Assembly (NCBI GenBank): GCA_002335425.1
Contig: DDCB01000036.1
Location: 83,495-147,494, forward strand
From: Chthonomonas sp. UBA2017
GTDB lineage: Bacteria; Armatimonadota; Fimbriimonadia; Fimbriimonadales; Fimbriimonadaceae
DNA: 64,000 nt
Direction: 5' to 3'
Shown here: positions 23,905-30,880 of the stretch, piece by piece
Numbering within the stretch: position 1 is the stretch's first letter
How the letters are laid out: the number at the start of each line of letters is the position of its first letter
Notes under the pieces: model-generated
What the model was told of the DNA's origin: nothing
Databases searched by the model: none
Seen by the model: the letters and a program-made list of their open reading frames with translations, nothing else
Position numbers and translations under genes: made by a program

Positions 23905-25737
23905 ATGCTTCGGTCCTCCGAAAAGGCTCGCGACGTCGGAATCGGCGTGGGCCTCGGAGTCGTGGCGTTCCTCGCGGTCTGGTTCAGCAGGACCTCGTGG
24001 CAGGTCCCTTCCCCCGATTTTTACGACTTTCTGCGCGTGGCGGAGGCTTTCCAGGCAGGCGAATGGCCGGAGTCGTTCAAGCGGGCCCCGGTCTATCCCG
24101 GGCTGCTCGTCGCTTTTCAATCCTTCGGCCTCTCGGCAGTGGATGCCTCGCAGTTGATCGGAGCGATCTGCATCGGCTTGATGAGCGGGCTGCTGTATGC
24201 CGGATTCCGGACGGCCATCGGCTGGGCCCCGTCGCTCGTCGCCTCAGCCTTGGTTGCAGGCTATCCTGATCTGATCGCCGCCGCCCATGGCGGACTCTTG
24301 GAGCCGGTCTTGATGGTCGGCGTGGTCGGCTGGATGGCAGCGGTTGCCCGAGGCCACGTCGTCGGAGCGTGCCTATTTGCCGCGCTCGCGGGGGCAACTC
24401 GGGCCGAAGGATTGCTTTTGGGAGCTTTGATTCCGTTCATCGTTTGGGATGGGGGTTGGAAGCAGCTCTTGGGCCGAGCGATGGGGTCTTTTCTGGCATT
24501 GGGTCCCGGGATCGCTTGGATCTTGCTCGGACGGGGTCTGACTCAAGACTTGAGCCCCTACGTGGGCGAGACCGACGCGCTGGGCCATGCGGGGGTCCGG
24601 TTCTTGATCCTTGCTGGGCTCGGGCCGGTGCGAATCCCTGGCCTCGAGGAGATCACCTTTGCAACCGAAGCCCCGGCGGCCTTTGGCATTCTGGCTGGGC
24701 TGGTGACGCTGGCCACCCTCTTGGGGTTGCTTCGATGGTCTGGGCGTCATGCGGCTCTCGCAACCGTCTTGACCGCTTGGCTCCTCGGATATGCCGCCAT
24801 CCACACCTGGTTCACGGCCGCCCACATGCGCTACGTCGTGCCGATGGTGCCCGTGTATGCCTGGGCCTTCTTGGCGCTTGTGGCGTTGCCCCCGCGCCCC
24901 AAAAGCGACCCTGGCGCCCCCCAAGCGACCTTCGATCAGGTTCTGGAAAAATCGGTGTGGATCATCGCGCCTCTCGGCCTGTTGGCGATGATCTTCGTCG
25001 GGACGCCCACGTTGGCGCTCGGGGGCCTTGTCATCGCCACCGTCTTGTTGGCTTGGATTTTTCGCAGCCCGGTTTGGCTCGGATTGCCGTTGGCGGCCGC
25101 CGCGATTGTGGGGCAAGCCACGACCGCCCGCGAGCTCCACCGCGAAACCGGCCAACTCTGGTCCGAAGCCGAGCCGACGGCGGCCTGGATTCGGACTCAC
25201 ATTCCCGAGCACGACCGCATCATCGTCTACCACGGTGCCATCCCCTGGCTGGTCCGAGCGGGCATTGAGGAGACGAGACTCGTGCCCGATTACAACTTAA
25301 AAGAGGTTCAAGACTTCGATCGGATGGGTGCCCGTTGGCTCATCTGGACCTCAACCGTCGAGACCCTTTACAGCAGCGGAGATCAATGGCAACTCCGGGC
25401 CGACCGGGCGATCTATCGCGACCAGGAGCCGCTCACTTGGCTTCGATCCATGCTTCACCCCGGCATCCAGGGCTGGGAGCAGGTCGCCCGAATTTCGGCC
25501 GGCCCGCGCGAAAGCCGGGTTTATCGGCTCGCCCTCGACCTCGAAGAGCGTCGGCGCTGGGCCCTCGCGGTCCGCGACCTTCAGTTTCTTTGGCCGGGCC
25601 CCGTGGGCCAAGTCAGCCTGCCGGTTCGTGGGCTCGAAGAGGTCTGGGCGCCTGGCCTCCGGTCATCCTCGCCCCAAGACAACGGCCCCGAAGTCCAAGA
25701 CCTCGGGGCCGAGTCGGCATTGCCAGATGGAGATTAG
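23905..25737 (+). CDS. GT-C-like polytopic membrane protein (PMT/ArnT-type glycosyltransferase)
   Basis: The 610-residue protein has ten or so hydrophobic helices (first at about 10-27) and a soluble C-terminal domain (from about residue 400). In the first loop PSPDFYDFLRVAEAFQAGEW followed by PVYPGLLVAF recalls the acidic first-loop motif and the YPPL segment of the PMT/ArnT fold, and ATRAEGLLL fits the usual R-E helix. The C-terminal domain has TAAWIRTHIPEHDRIIVYH. It probably moves a sugar from a polyprenyl carrier to a protein or glycan on the outer side of the inner membrane. Donor and acceptor are unknown. It converges with the EpsI gene, overlapping by four bases. Confidence 0.7.
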   Translation: MLRSSEKARDVGIGVGLGVVAFLAVWFSRTSWQVPSPDFYDFLRVAEAFQAGEWPESFKRAPVYPGLLVAFQSFGLSAVDASQLIGAICIGLMSGLLYAGFRTAIGWAPSLVASALVAGYPDLIAAAHGGLLEPVLMVGVVGWMAAVARGHVVGACLFAALAGATRAEGLLLGALIPFIVWDGGWKQLLGRAMGSFLALGPGIAWILLGRGLTQDLSPYVGETDALGHAGVRFLILAGLGPVRIPGLEEITFATEAPAAFGILAGLVTLATLLGLLRWSGRHAALATVLTAWLLGYAAIHTWFTAAHMRYVVPMVPVYAWAFLALVALPPRPKSDPGAPQATFDQVLEKSVWIIAPLGLLAMIFVGTPTLALGGLVIATVLLAWIFRSPVWLGLPLAAAAIVGQATTARELHRETGQLWSEAEPTAAWIRTHIPEHDRIIVYHGAIPWLVRAGIEETRLVPDYNLKEVQDFDRMGARWLIWTSTVETLYSSGDQWQLRADRAIYRDQEPLTWLRSMLHPGIQGWEQVARISAGPRESRVYRLALDLEERRRWALAVRDLQFLWPGPVGQVSLPVRGLEEVWAPGLRSSSPQDNGPEVQDLGAESALPDGD

Positions 25738-26417
25738 AAGTAACCGTCGCTCGATGCGTGGGCCGCATCGATGTATTTCCCGATGAAGTCCAGAACATCC
25801 GCCACTGCAGACTCTTGATCTTTCGGTCGGTGCAGCGGGATCACCCGGTAAAAGACGCCGTCCAAGTTATCGTTGCCCAAAAACTCCGCCTTGAACATCG
25901 ACCACTTGACGTCGTTCGTCCCGGCGACATAGCCATCCGGACCCTTGTAAAAGAACGCCGCCACCTTGTTTCGATCCGCCTCGGTCCGGCCCGTCATGAC
26001 GACGATGCTGACGGGGATCGTCCCGACCGTCTTCGATTCGGCCTTCATCTGGTCTTGCGTGACCAGCGTCCAACCTTGCCCCGTGAAGCAGATTCGCGGG
26101 TCGTGGAAGCTGTCCTTTGACCGCGACGCAATCAGGACCACGTCATACGCTTTGTCACGACTTCGATAAACTCGGCTGACGATTCCGTACGGCAGGAGCA
26201 GGTCGTACGTGACCTGGTCCATCTTGTAGCTCTGCTCCGGATTTTCGTTGCTCGGATCGTAGGGCATGCCCTCGACCGTGTCGGGCGCACGCTGCTCCAT
26301 CCAGGCCTCATCCTTATCTTGGACCGGCGGTTGGAGCAAGCCCATCACCGTAAATCCTGCGCCGACGAGAAGGAGCCCAAAGCCAAAGGCATAGGCTCGT
26401 TTGATCAGTCTTTCCAT
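25734..26417 (-). CDS. EpsI-family exosortase-associated protein
   Basis: The 227-residue protein has an N-terminal membrane anchor (FGFGLLLVGAGFTVMGLL) and an extracytoplasmic domain with VVLIASRSKDSFHDPRICFTGQGW, the His-Asp-Pro...Cys...GW motif of EpsI proteins, which are found beside or fused to exosortases. EpsI is thought to act with the exosortase in exporting or processing surface material. The ATG at 26417 has an AAGGTGG ribosome site 8 bases upstream; it overlaps the end of the exosortase gene. Confidence 0.85.
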   Translation of the reverse strand: MERLIKRAYAFGFGLLLVGAGFTVMGLLQPPVQDKDEAWMEQRAPDTVEGMPYDPSNENPEQSYKMDQVTYDLLLPYGIVSRVYRSRDKAYDVVLIASRSKDSFHDPRICFTGQGWTLVTQDQMKAESKTVGTIPVSIVVMTGRTEADRNKVAAFFYKGPDGYVAGTNDVKWSMFKAEFLGNDNLDGVFYRVIPLHRPKDQESAVADVLDFIGKYIDAAHASSDGYF

Positions 26418-27340
26418 CCTAACCACCTTGCGAGTTTAAAGAGAATTACGAAGCAGACCACCAGCGTGATATAGCCGCTGTAGTCATGAAACTGGTGCCC
26501 AGCGGTGGCACCATATTTGCCACCGACGACGCCGATCAGTGCGATCCGCAGTCCGTTGATCGCCAGACAAATCGGCAAGACGGCGCTCACCATGATGACG
26601 TTGCCCCACCATTTGAGCCCGCCGATGCACATGAAAAGGACCGTAAAGGCGGTGACCGCCAAGACGAGTTTGAACCCTGAACAGGGGACGCCGACGTCCA
26701 AGACGAACGTTGAATTCTGAAGGAAAATCGTTGTTGCGTCTTCCTTGTAGGGCCCCATCCCGAACGCCTTGAGCATCACCACCGCGACTTCGGTCGAAAC
26801 TTTCTGGAGCGGGTTCGTGTAGTTGTCGATCGCCATGGTGAAGAGCGGCAAGCCGAACCCTAAGTACAAAATCGGGACCGTGAGCGCGGCCAGCCAGCGA
26901 AAGCCCGCAATCAGCCACACCCCGAGCATCAGAGTCAGAAGAAAACTTAGAGCGAGGACCAACTGAATCTCCGCGAATTTGGCCGAGCGGAAGACCCAGA
27001 TCAGCGGGATCAAGAAGAGAATCGCAAACCACCCCGGCCGAACCGGGATGTCCTTCAGCTTCGGCCACCATCGAATGATGATGAACATCGAAATGAAGGG
27101 CACCAACCAGCCGTGGCTATAGTAGCCATCCGCCGTGGTGTACATATCCTGCAGCCGGGCGAACATCGACCAGTAGCAAGCGCAGATTCCCACAAAGATC
27201 ACCAACGCCGGCCAAAAGGCTTTGGACCGGGTGGCCCCCCGAAGTGTTTCGATCGCAACGTCAAACACTCCGGGCGTCATGGCCTTCGGATCAACCTTCG
27301 CTTCTTGGGCTGAGAATTCAGGAGTCCCCATATTCGTCAT
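26405..27340 (-). CDS. Exosortase/archaeosortase family transpeptidase
   Basis: Exosortases cut PEP-CTERM-type sorting tails on exported proteins in the inner membrane. The 311-residue protein has eight hydrophobic helices and the catalytic set Cys220 (GVPCSGFK), Arg265 (NGLRIALIG) and His285 (HDYSGY). The first 40 residues are a hydrophilic extension. AGG lies 6-8 bases before the ATG at 27340. Together with EpsI it forms a two-gene operon; its start faces the divergent nucleotide-sugar operon. No protein with a PEP-CTERM tail is visible in this window, so the substrates lie elsewhere. Confidence 0.92.
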   Translation of the reverse strand: MTNMGTPEFSAQEAKVDPKAMTPGVFDVAIETLRGATRSKAFWPALVIFVGICACYWSMFARLQDMYTTADGYYSHGWLVPFISMFIIIRWWPKLKDIPVRPGWFAILFLIPLIWVFRSAKFAEIQLVLALSFLLTLMLGVWLIAGFRWLAALTVPILYLGFGLPLFTMAIDNYTNPLQKVSTEVAVVMLKAFGMGPYKEDATTIFLQNSTFVLDVGVPCSGFKLVLAVTAFTVLFMCIGGLKWWGNVIMVSAVLPICLAINGLRIALIGVVGGKYGATAGHQFHDYSGYITLVVCFVILFKLARWLGWKD

Positions 27341-27377
27341 AAGTTACCTTGGAAGCACGTCCTCACACCGACTCGGT

Positions 27378-27460
27378 GCAGATTCCGTGCCATATCTAAA
27401 TGATCAGCATCTTCTGATGAATCCTAACGCCTGAAGACGAAACTTTGTGCCGGAATCTGC
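27378..27460. repeat. Widely spaced 10-bp inverted repeat between exosortase and rmlC-like genes
   Basis: GCAGATTCCG (27378-27387) is exactly inverted as CGGAATCTGC (27451-27460), with 63 bases between. The arms lie 38 bases from the exosortase start and 25 bases from the rmlC-like start, positions suited to a shared operator, though such a repeat can occur by chance. A smaller dyad (ATCAG...CTGAT) lies between the arms. Confidence 0.4.
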
Positions 27461-27484
27461 GAATGGATGGTAAATTTTCGGGAT

Positions 27485-27958
27485 ATGCCCCGTCTCGTCG
27501 ACGTTTCCCAGGTCGCAGGAGCTCGCCTGATTCCCCTCAAGAAGCATGGAGATGCTCGCGGCTGGCTCATCGAGCTCTTTCGGGCGGACGAGCTACCGGA
27601 CGGATTTTTGCCACAGATGGGCTATATCAGCCTCACATCTCCCGGCATCGTGCGGGGCCCGCATGAGCATCGGGAACAAACCGACGGCTTTGCCTTTCTG
27701 AGTGGAGAGATGGAGTTGATCTTGTGGAAACGCGAGGGCCCGGACGAAATTCACCGAAGCGTCCACCGAGTGGGTGAAGAGGCACCCCACTTCGTGCTCG
27801 TGCCTCCCGGAGTCGTTCACGCTTATCGAAATGTCGGCCCGACCGACGCCTTGGTCTTGAATTTTCCGAATCAGCTCTATGCGGGCTGGGGGCGAGGTGA
27901 GCCTGTCGACGAAACTCGCCACGAGCTCGACCCCGAGTCGCCCTTCTTACTGCCATGA
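27485..27958 (+). CDS. dTDP-4-dehydrorhamnose 3,5-epimerase-like cupin (RmlC family)
   Basis: The 157-residue protein is an RmlC-fold sugar epimerase or isomerase: IPLKKHGDARGWLIELFR, ISLTSPGIVRGPHEHREQ with the catalytic-type His after the RG, and FVLVPPGVVHAYRNVG, then FPNQLYAGWGRGEPVDE. It acts on a dTDP-4-keto sugar in the cytoplasm. Because the active-site segment differs from classical RmlC (RGPHEH rather than RGLHYQ), it may be a C3 or C3/C5 epimerase for another sugar. The ATG at 27485 is preferred to 27467. It overlaps rmlB by four bases. Confidence 0.8.
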   Translation: MPRLVDVSQVAGARLIPLKKHGDARGWLIELFRADELPDGFLPQMGYISLTSPGIVRGPHEHREQTDGFAFLSGEMELILWKREGPDEIHRSVHRVGEEAPHFVLVPPGVVHAYRNVGPTDALVLNFPNQLYAGWGRGEPVDETRHELDPESPFLLP

Positions 27959-28977
27959 GGCTCTTGGTCACCGGCGGCGCCGGTTTTATTGGCTCCCATT
28001 TTGCCCGCAAGGCTCTCGCTGAGTCGGTCGATCACTTGGTTGTGCTCGACGCCTTAACGTACGCGGGCAATCTCTCGACGATGCAGGACATTCGGGCCCA
28101 AGGCACCGTTTGGGTCCAAGACCGAATCGAGAACGCCGAGGGTGTTGCCCACGTATTGCGAGACCACCGCATCACGCATATCGTCAACTTTGCCGCCGAA
28201 ACTCATAACGATCAGTCGCTCTTCAACCCCCTGGCGTTTGCGACGACGAACGTCGTGGGGGTCCAGAATCTATTGCTTCAAGCCCGCTTGCAAGGGGTGG
28301 AAAGGATCGTCCATATCAGCACCGACGAAGTCTATGGCAGCATTGCCGAAGGATCGTTCACCGAAGAATCGCCGCTGGAGCCCAACACGCCTTACAGCGC
28401 GAGCAAGGCTGGTGGCGATCTGGTCTGCCGGGCCGAGTGGAAAGCCTTTCAAACCCCAGTTCTGGTGACGCGAGGGGGCAACAACTACGGTCCGTATCAG
28501 TACCCCGAAAAGCTCATCCCGTTCTTTATCAGCCGCTTGATCGACGGGAAGAAAGTTCCCCTCTATGGCGATGGCTCACAGGTTCGGGAGTGGATTCACG
28601 TGGGCGACCATGTCGACGGGATCTGGACCGTCCTGGCCCGGGGCAAGCCGGGAGAAGCCTATAACATCGGAGATCATAATGAACAAGAAAACCGCGTTGT
28701 TGTTCAACAAATCTTACAGCTTTTGGGCCGAGACGAGTCGTTGGTCAAATCGATCCCCGACCCCCGAAAAGGGGCCCACGACGCTCGATATCGAATGAGC
28801 TGCGAGAAGATTCAAGCCCTCGGCTGGTCCCCCATTCGTCCATTTGCCGAAGAGCTCGCCCGAACGGTGGCTTGGTACGTCGACAACCCGGGCTGGTGGC
28901 GCGAAATCGTCGCCCGCGAACGGTATCAAGATTTTGTGCGTCGATTTTACGGACCCAGCCTCGGAGACGATTTATGA
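27955..28977 (+). CDS. rmlB: dTDP-glucose 4,6-dehydratase
   Basis: RmlB converts dTDP-glucose to dTDP-4-keto-6-deoxyglucose. The 340-residue extended SDR has LLVTGGAGFIGSHFARKAL, the STDEVYGS motif with the catalytic Thr-Asp-Glu, YSASKAGGD (Tyr/Lys), NNYGPYQYPEKLIPFFI and the C-terminal GHDARY-like GAHDARYRMSCEKI. The HVD motif near residue 83 is changed to THNDQS. It overlaps rmlC and rmlA by four bases each, a tight operon. No rmlD follows, so the final sugar may not be rhamnose. Confidence 0.93.
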   Translation: MRLLVTGGAGFIGSHFARKALAESVDHLVVLDALTYAGNLSTMQDIRAQGTVWVQDRIENAEGVAHVLRDHRITHIVNFAAETHNDQSLFNPLAFATTNVVGVQNLLLQARLQGVERIVHISTDEVYGSIAEGSFTEESPLEPNTPYSASKAGGDLVCRAEWKAFQTPVLVTRGGNNYGPYQYPEKLIPFFISRLIDGKKVPLYGDGSQVREWIHVGDHVDGIWTVLARGKPGEAYNIGDHNEQENRVVVQQILQLLGRDESLVKSIPDPRKGAHDARYRMSCEKIQALGWSPIRPFAEELARTVAWYVDNPGWWREIVARERYQDFVRRFYGPSLGDDL

Positions 28978-30035
28978 AGGCACTCATTCTTGCGGGCGGC
29001 AGCGGGTCTCGACTTCGACCGATCACCTTTTCGATGGCCAAGCAGCTCTTGCCGGTGGCCAACAAGCCGGTCATCGAGTACGGCATCGAGCAGATTGCAC
29101 GGGCGGGAATTCGGGAATTCGGGATCATCATCGGCGACACCGGCGACGCGGTTCGAGCCGCCTTGGGCGACGGCTCGCGCTGGGGCATCGAATTGACCTA
29201 CATCCCCCAGGCTGCCCCGTTGGGCCTAGCTCATGCCGTCCGGACCGCACAGCCCTTTCTTCAGGATGACCCTTTTGTGATGTTTTTGGGCGATAACCTC
29301 CTCAAATCCAGCATCGAAGGACTCGTCCAAGAGTTCGAAGCTCACCAACCTGCGGCCACGATCCTGCTGGCGGAGGTGCCCAACCCTTCGCAGTTTGGCG
29401 TCGCTGAAATGGCCGGAGAGCGCGTGGTGCGCCTGGAAGAAAAGCCCGCCTCTCCTCGGTCGAACCTGGCTCTAGTCGGGGTGTATCTCTTCAGCCCGCA
29501 GATTCACTCGGTCATTGAGACGCTCCAACCTTCGGCCCGAGGCGAATACGAAATCACCGACGCCATTCAAGGGTTGATCGATGCCGAAGGCGAGGTGCGC
29601 TCGGTTCGAGTTGAAGGTTGGTGGAAAGACACCGGCACCGTCGAGGCGATTTTGGAGGCCAATCGGCTGATTCTCGAGGACCTTTCCTCTGGGCTCGCGG
29701 GTGAAGTCGAGCAGAGTGCAGTCGAGGGTCGAGTTCAGATCGGGCGCGGCACGGTCGTCCGCAACAGCACGATCCGGGGCCCGGTCGTGATCGCCGAAAA
29801 CTGCCACATCGAAGAAAGCTTTATCGGTCCCTTCACGTCGATCGACGCTGGCACGCGAGTGATCCGCAGCGAAATCGAGAACTCGATTGTTCTTTCGGAG
29901 TGCTCCATTCTCGATGTTCCGGCTCGAATCAGCAGTAGCCTGCTCGGGCGTGGGGTCCGCGTCGTCCGCTCGGAGGGCCGCCCTCAAGTCAGCCGGCTCG
30001 TGCTCGGCGACTCCAGTTCCGTAGAATTGCCGTAA
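28974..30035 (+). CDS. rmlA: Glucose-1-phosphate thymidylyltransferase, long form
   Basis: This enzyme makes dTDP-glucose from dTTP and glucose 1-phosphate. The 353-residue protein shows the nucleotidyl-transferase loop KALILAGGSGSRLRPITFS, KQLLPVANKPVIEYGIE, the metal site FLGDNLL, and GVYLFSPQIHSVIETLQPSARGEYEITDAI. The last 110 residues form left-handed beta-helix hexapeptides (VQIGRGTVV, PVVIAENCHIEESFIGPF), which marks the long class found in Actinobacteria, archaea and Armatimonadota-like groups. ATGA overlap with rmlB. Confidence 0.92.
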   Translation: MKALILAGGSGSRLRPITFSMAKQLLPVANKPVIEYGIEQIARAGIREFGIIIGDTGDAVRAALGDGSRWGIELTYIPQAAPLGLAHAVRTAQPFLQDDPFVMFLGDNLLKSSIEGLVQEFEAHQPAATILLAEVPNPSQFGVAEMAGERVVRLEEKPASPRSNLALVGVYLFSPQIHSVIETLQPSARGEYEITDAIQGLIDAEGEVRSVRVEGWWKDTGTVEAILEANRLILEDLSSGLAGEVEQSAVEGRVQIGRGTVVRNSTIRGPVVIAENCHIEESFIGPFTSIDAGTRVIRSEIENSIVLSECSILDVPARISSSLLGRGVRVVRSEGRPQVSRLVLGDSSSVELP

Positions 30036-30067
30036 CTTCGCGGGCATGTCCCGCCGAAAATAGGCCT

Positions 30068-30826
30068 ATGCTGTCCCTTTGCGCGGCTTGGGTCCTGCAA
30101 CAAGCGACCTCGGAATCGACTTTGCCGAGCCTCGCTTTTCCGGCTCGACCGATCCCGGTCGAACTTGAGCGAGGCCGAGAACTCGCCCGAAAAGGCCGCG
30201 CGCTCATCACTGTCGGCGCTGAGGATCGAGTTCCGGTTGCCAAGTGGTTTGACGGAGTTTTGGCTCGGGACGTGGAGTTCATCGAGTATCTCTCGCCGGG
30301 CCTCATCTCCCGATGGCTTGGATATCTCGACGCCAAGGAGCTTTGGCCCGAAGGTGAATTACAGAATCGATGGAGCGTCCTTCGCGGGCGCTTGGATGGC
30401 CAAGCTACGTTTGTAGTGACCTTGTCGGCCTTTCCGAAGCTCTCGGTGCAGGAGCTGACCGAAGAAGTCCCCGCCGATCCGACGCCCTTGGAGAAGTCGC
30501 GATTTGTGCTCACCGTCGGCGAGCGCCGAATCGAGGCTCGTGGCTCCTTGATGGCGAGTTGGCAAGCGAAATCCCGCGACGAGCTGCTTCCCTATCGCTG
30601 GTGGATCGACTCGCCGCTCGATCCGCTCCTCACCCCTCTGGAGGAGTCGGACGCCAACGAAGCTCCGCTCCCGCTGGGGGATTATCACCAGGCGTGGCAC
30701 TGGGTCCAGGTTCCTCTGGTGCCCGAGATGCATGGCCCGAACGGCTTTCAGCTCAGCGTTGTGAGCAGTCGGAGTCTCCGGACCGCATCTTTTCCCCGAG
30801 CCCGGCCTCGCGGAACGATCGAATAG
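30068..30826 (+). CDS. Hypothetical protein, possibly secreted
   Basis: The 252-residue protein starts MLSLCAAWVLQQATSEST, which could be a short signal peptide, and has no other hydrophobic helix. It contains many acidic and Trp residues (PYRWWIDSPLDPLLTPLEES, YHQAWHWVQVPLVP). I do not recognise a family. It lies 32 bases after rmlA and 54 before the transporter gene on the same strand, so could belong with either. Confidence 0.65.
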   Translation: MLSLCAAWVLQQATSESTLPSLAFPARPIPVELERGRELARKGRALITVGAEDRVPVAKWFDGVLARDVEFIEYLSPGLISRWLGYLDAKELWPEGELQNRWSVLRGRLDGQATFVVTLSAFPKLSVQELTEEVPADPTPLEKSRFVLTVGERRIEARGSLMASWQAKSRDELLPYRWWIDSPLDPLLTPLEESDANEAPLPLGDYHQAWHWVQVPLVPEMHGPNGFQLSVVSSRSLRTASFPRARPRGTIE

Positions 30827-30880
30827 GCTCCGAGCAGGTTCTTCCTGAACGAGTGGCGAACTGGTTCGTTCGCATCTCGT

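Noticed and set aside
24373..25233. 286-codon frame antisense to the GT-C-like gene
   Set aside because: The translated product is rich in Arg, Gln and Pro as expected of shadow frames; the sense strand has clear membrane helices.
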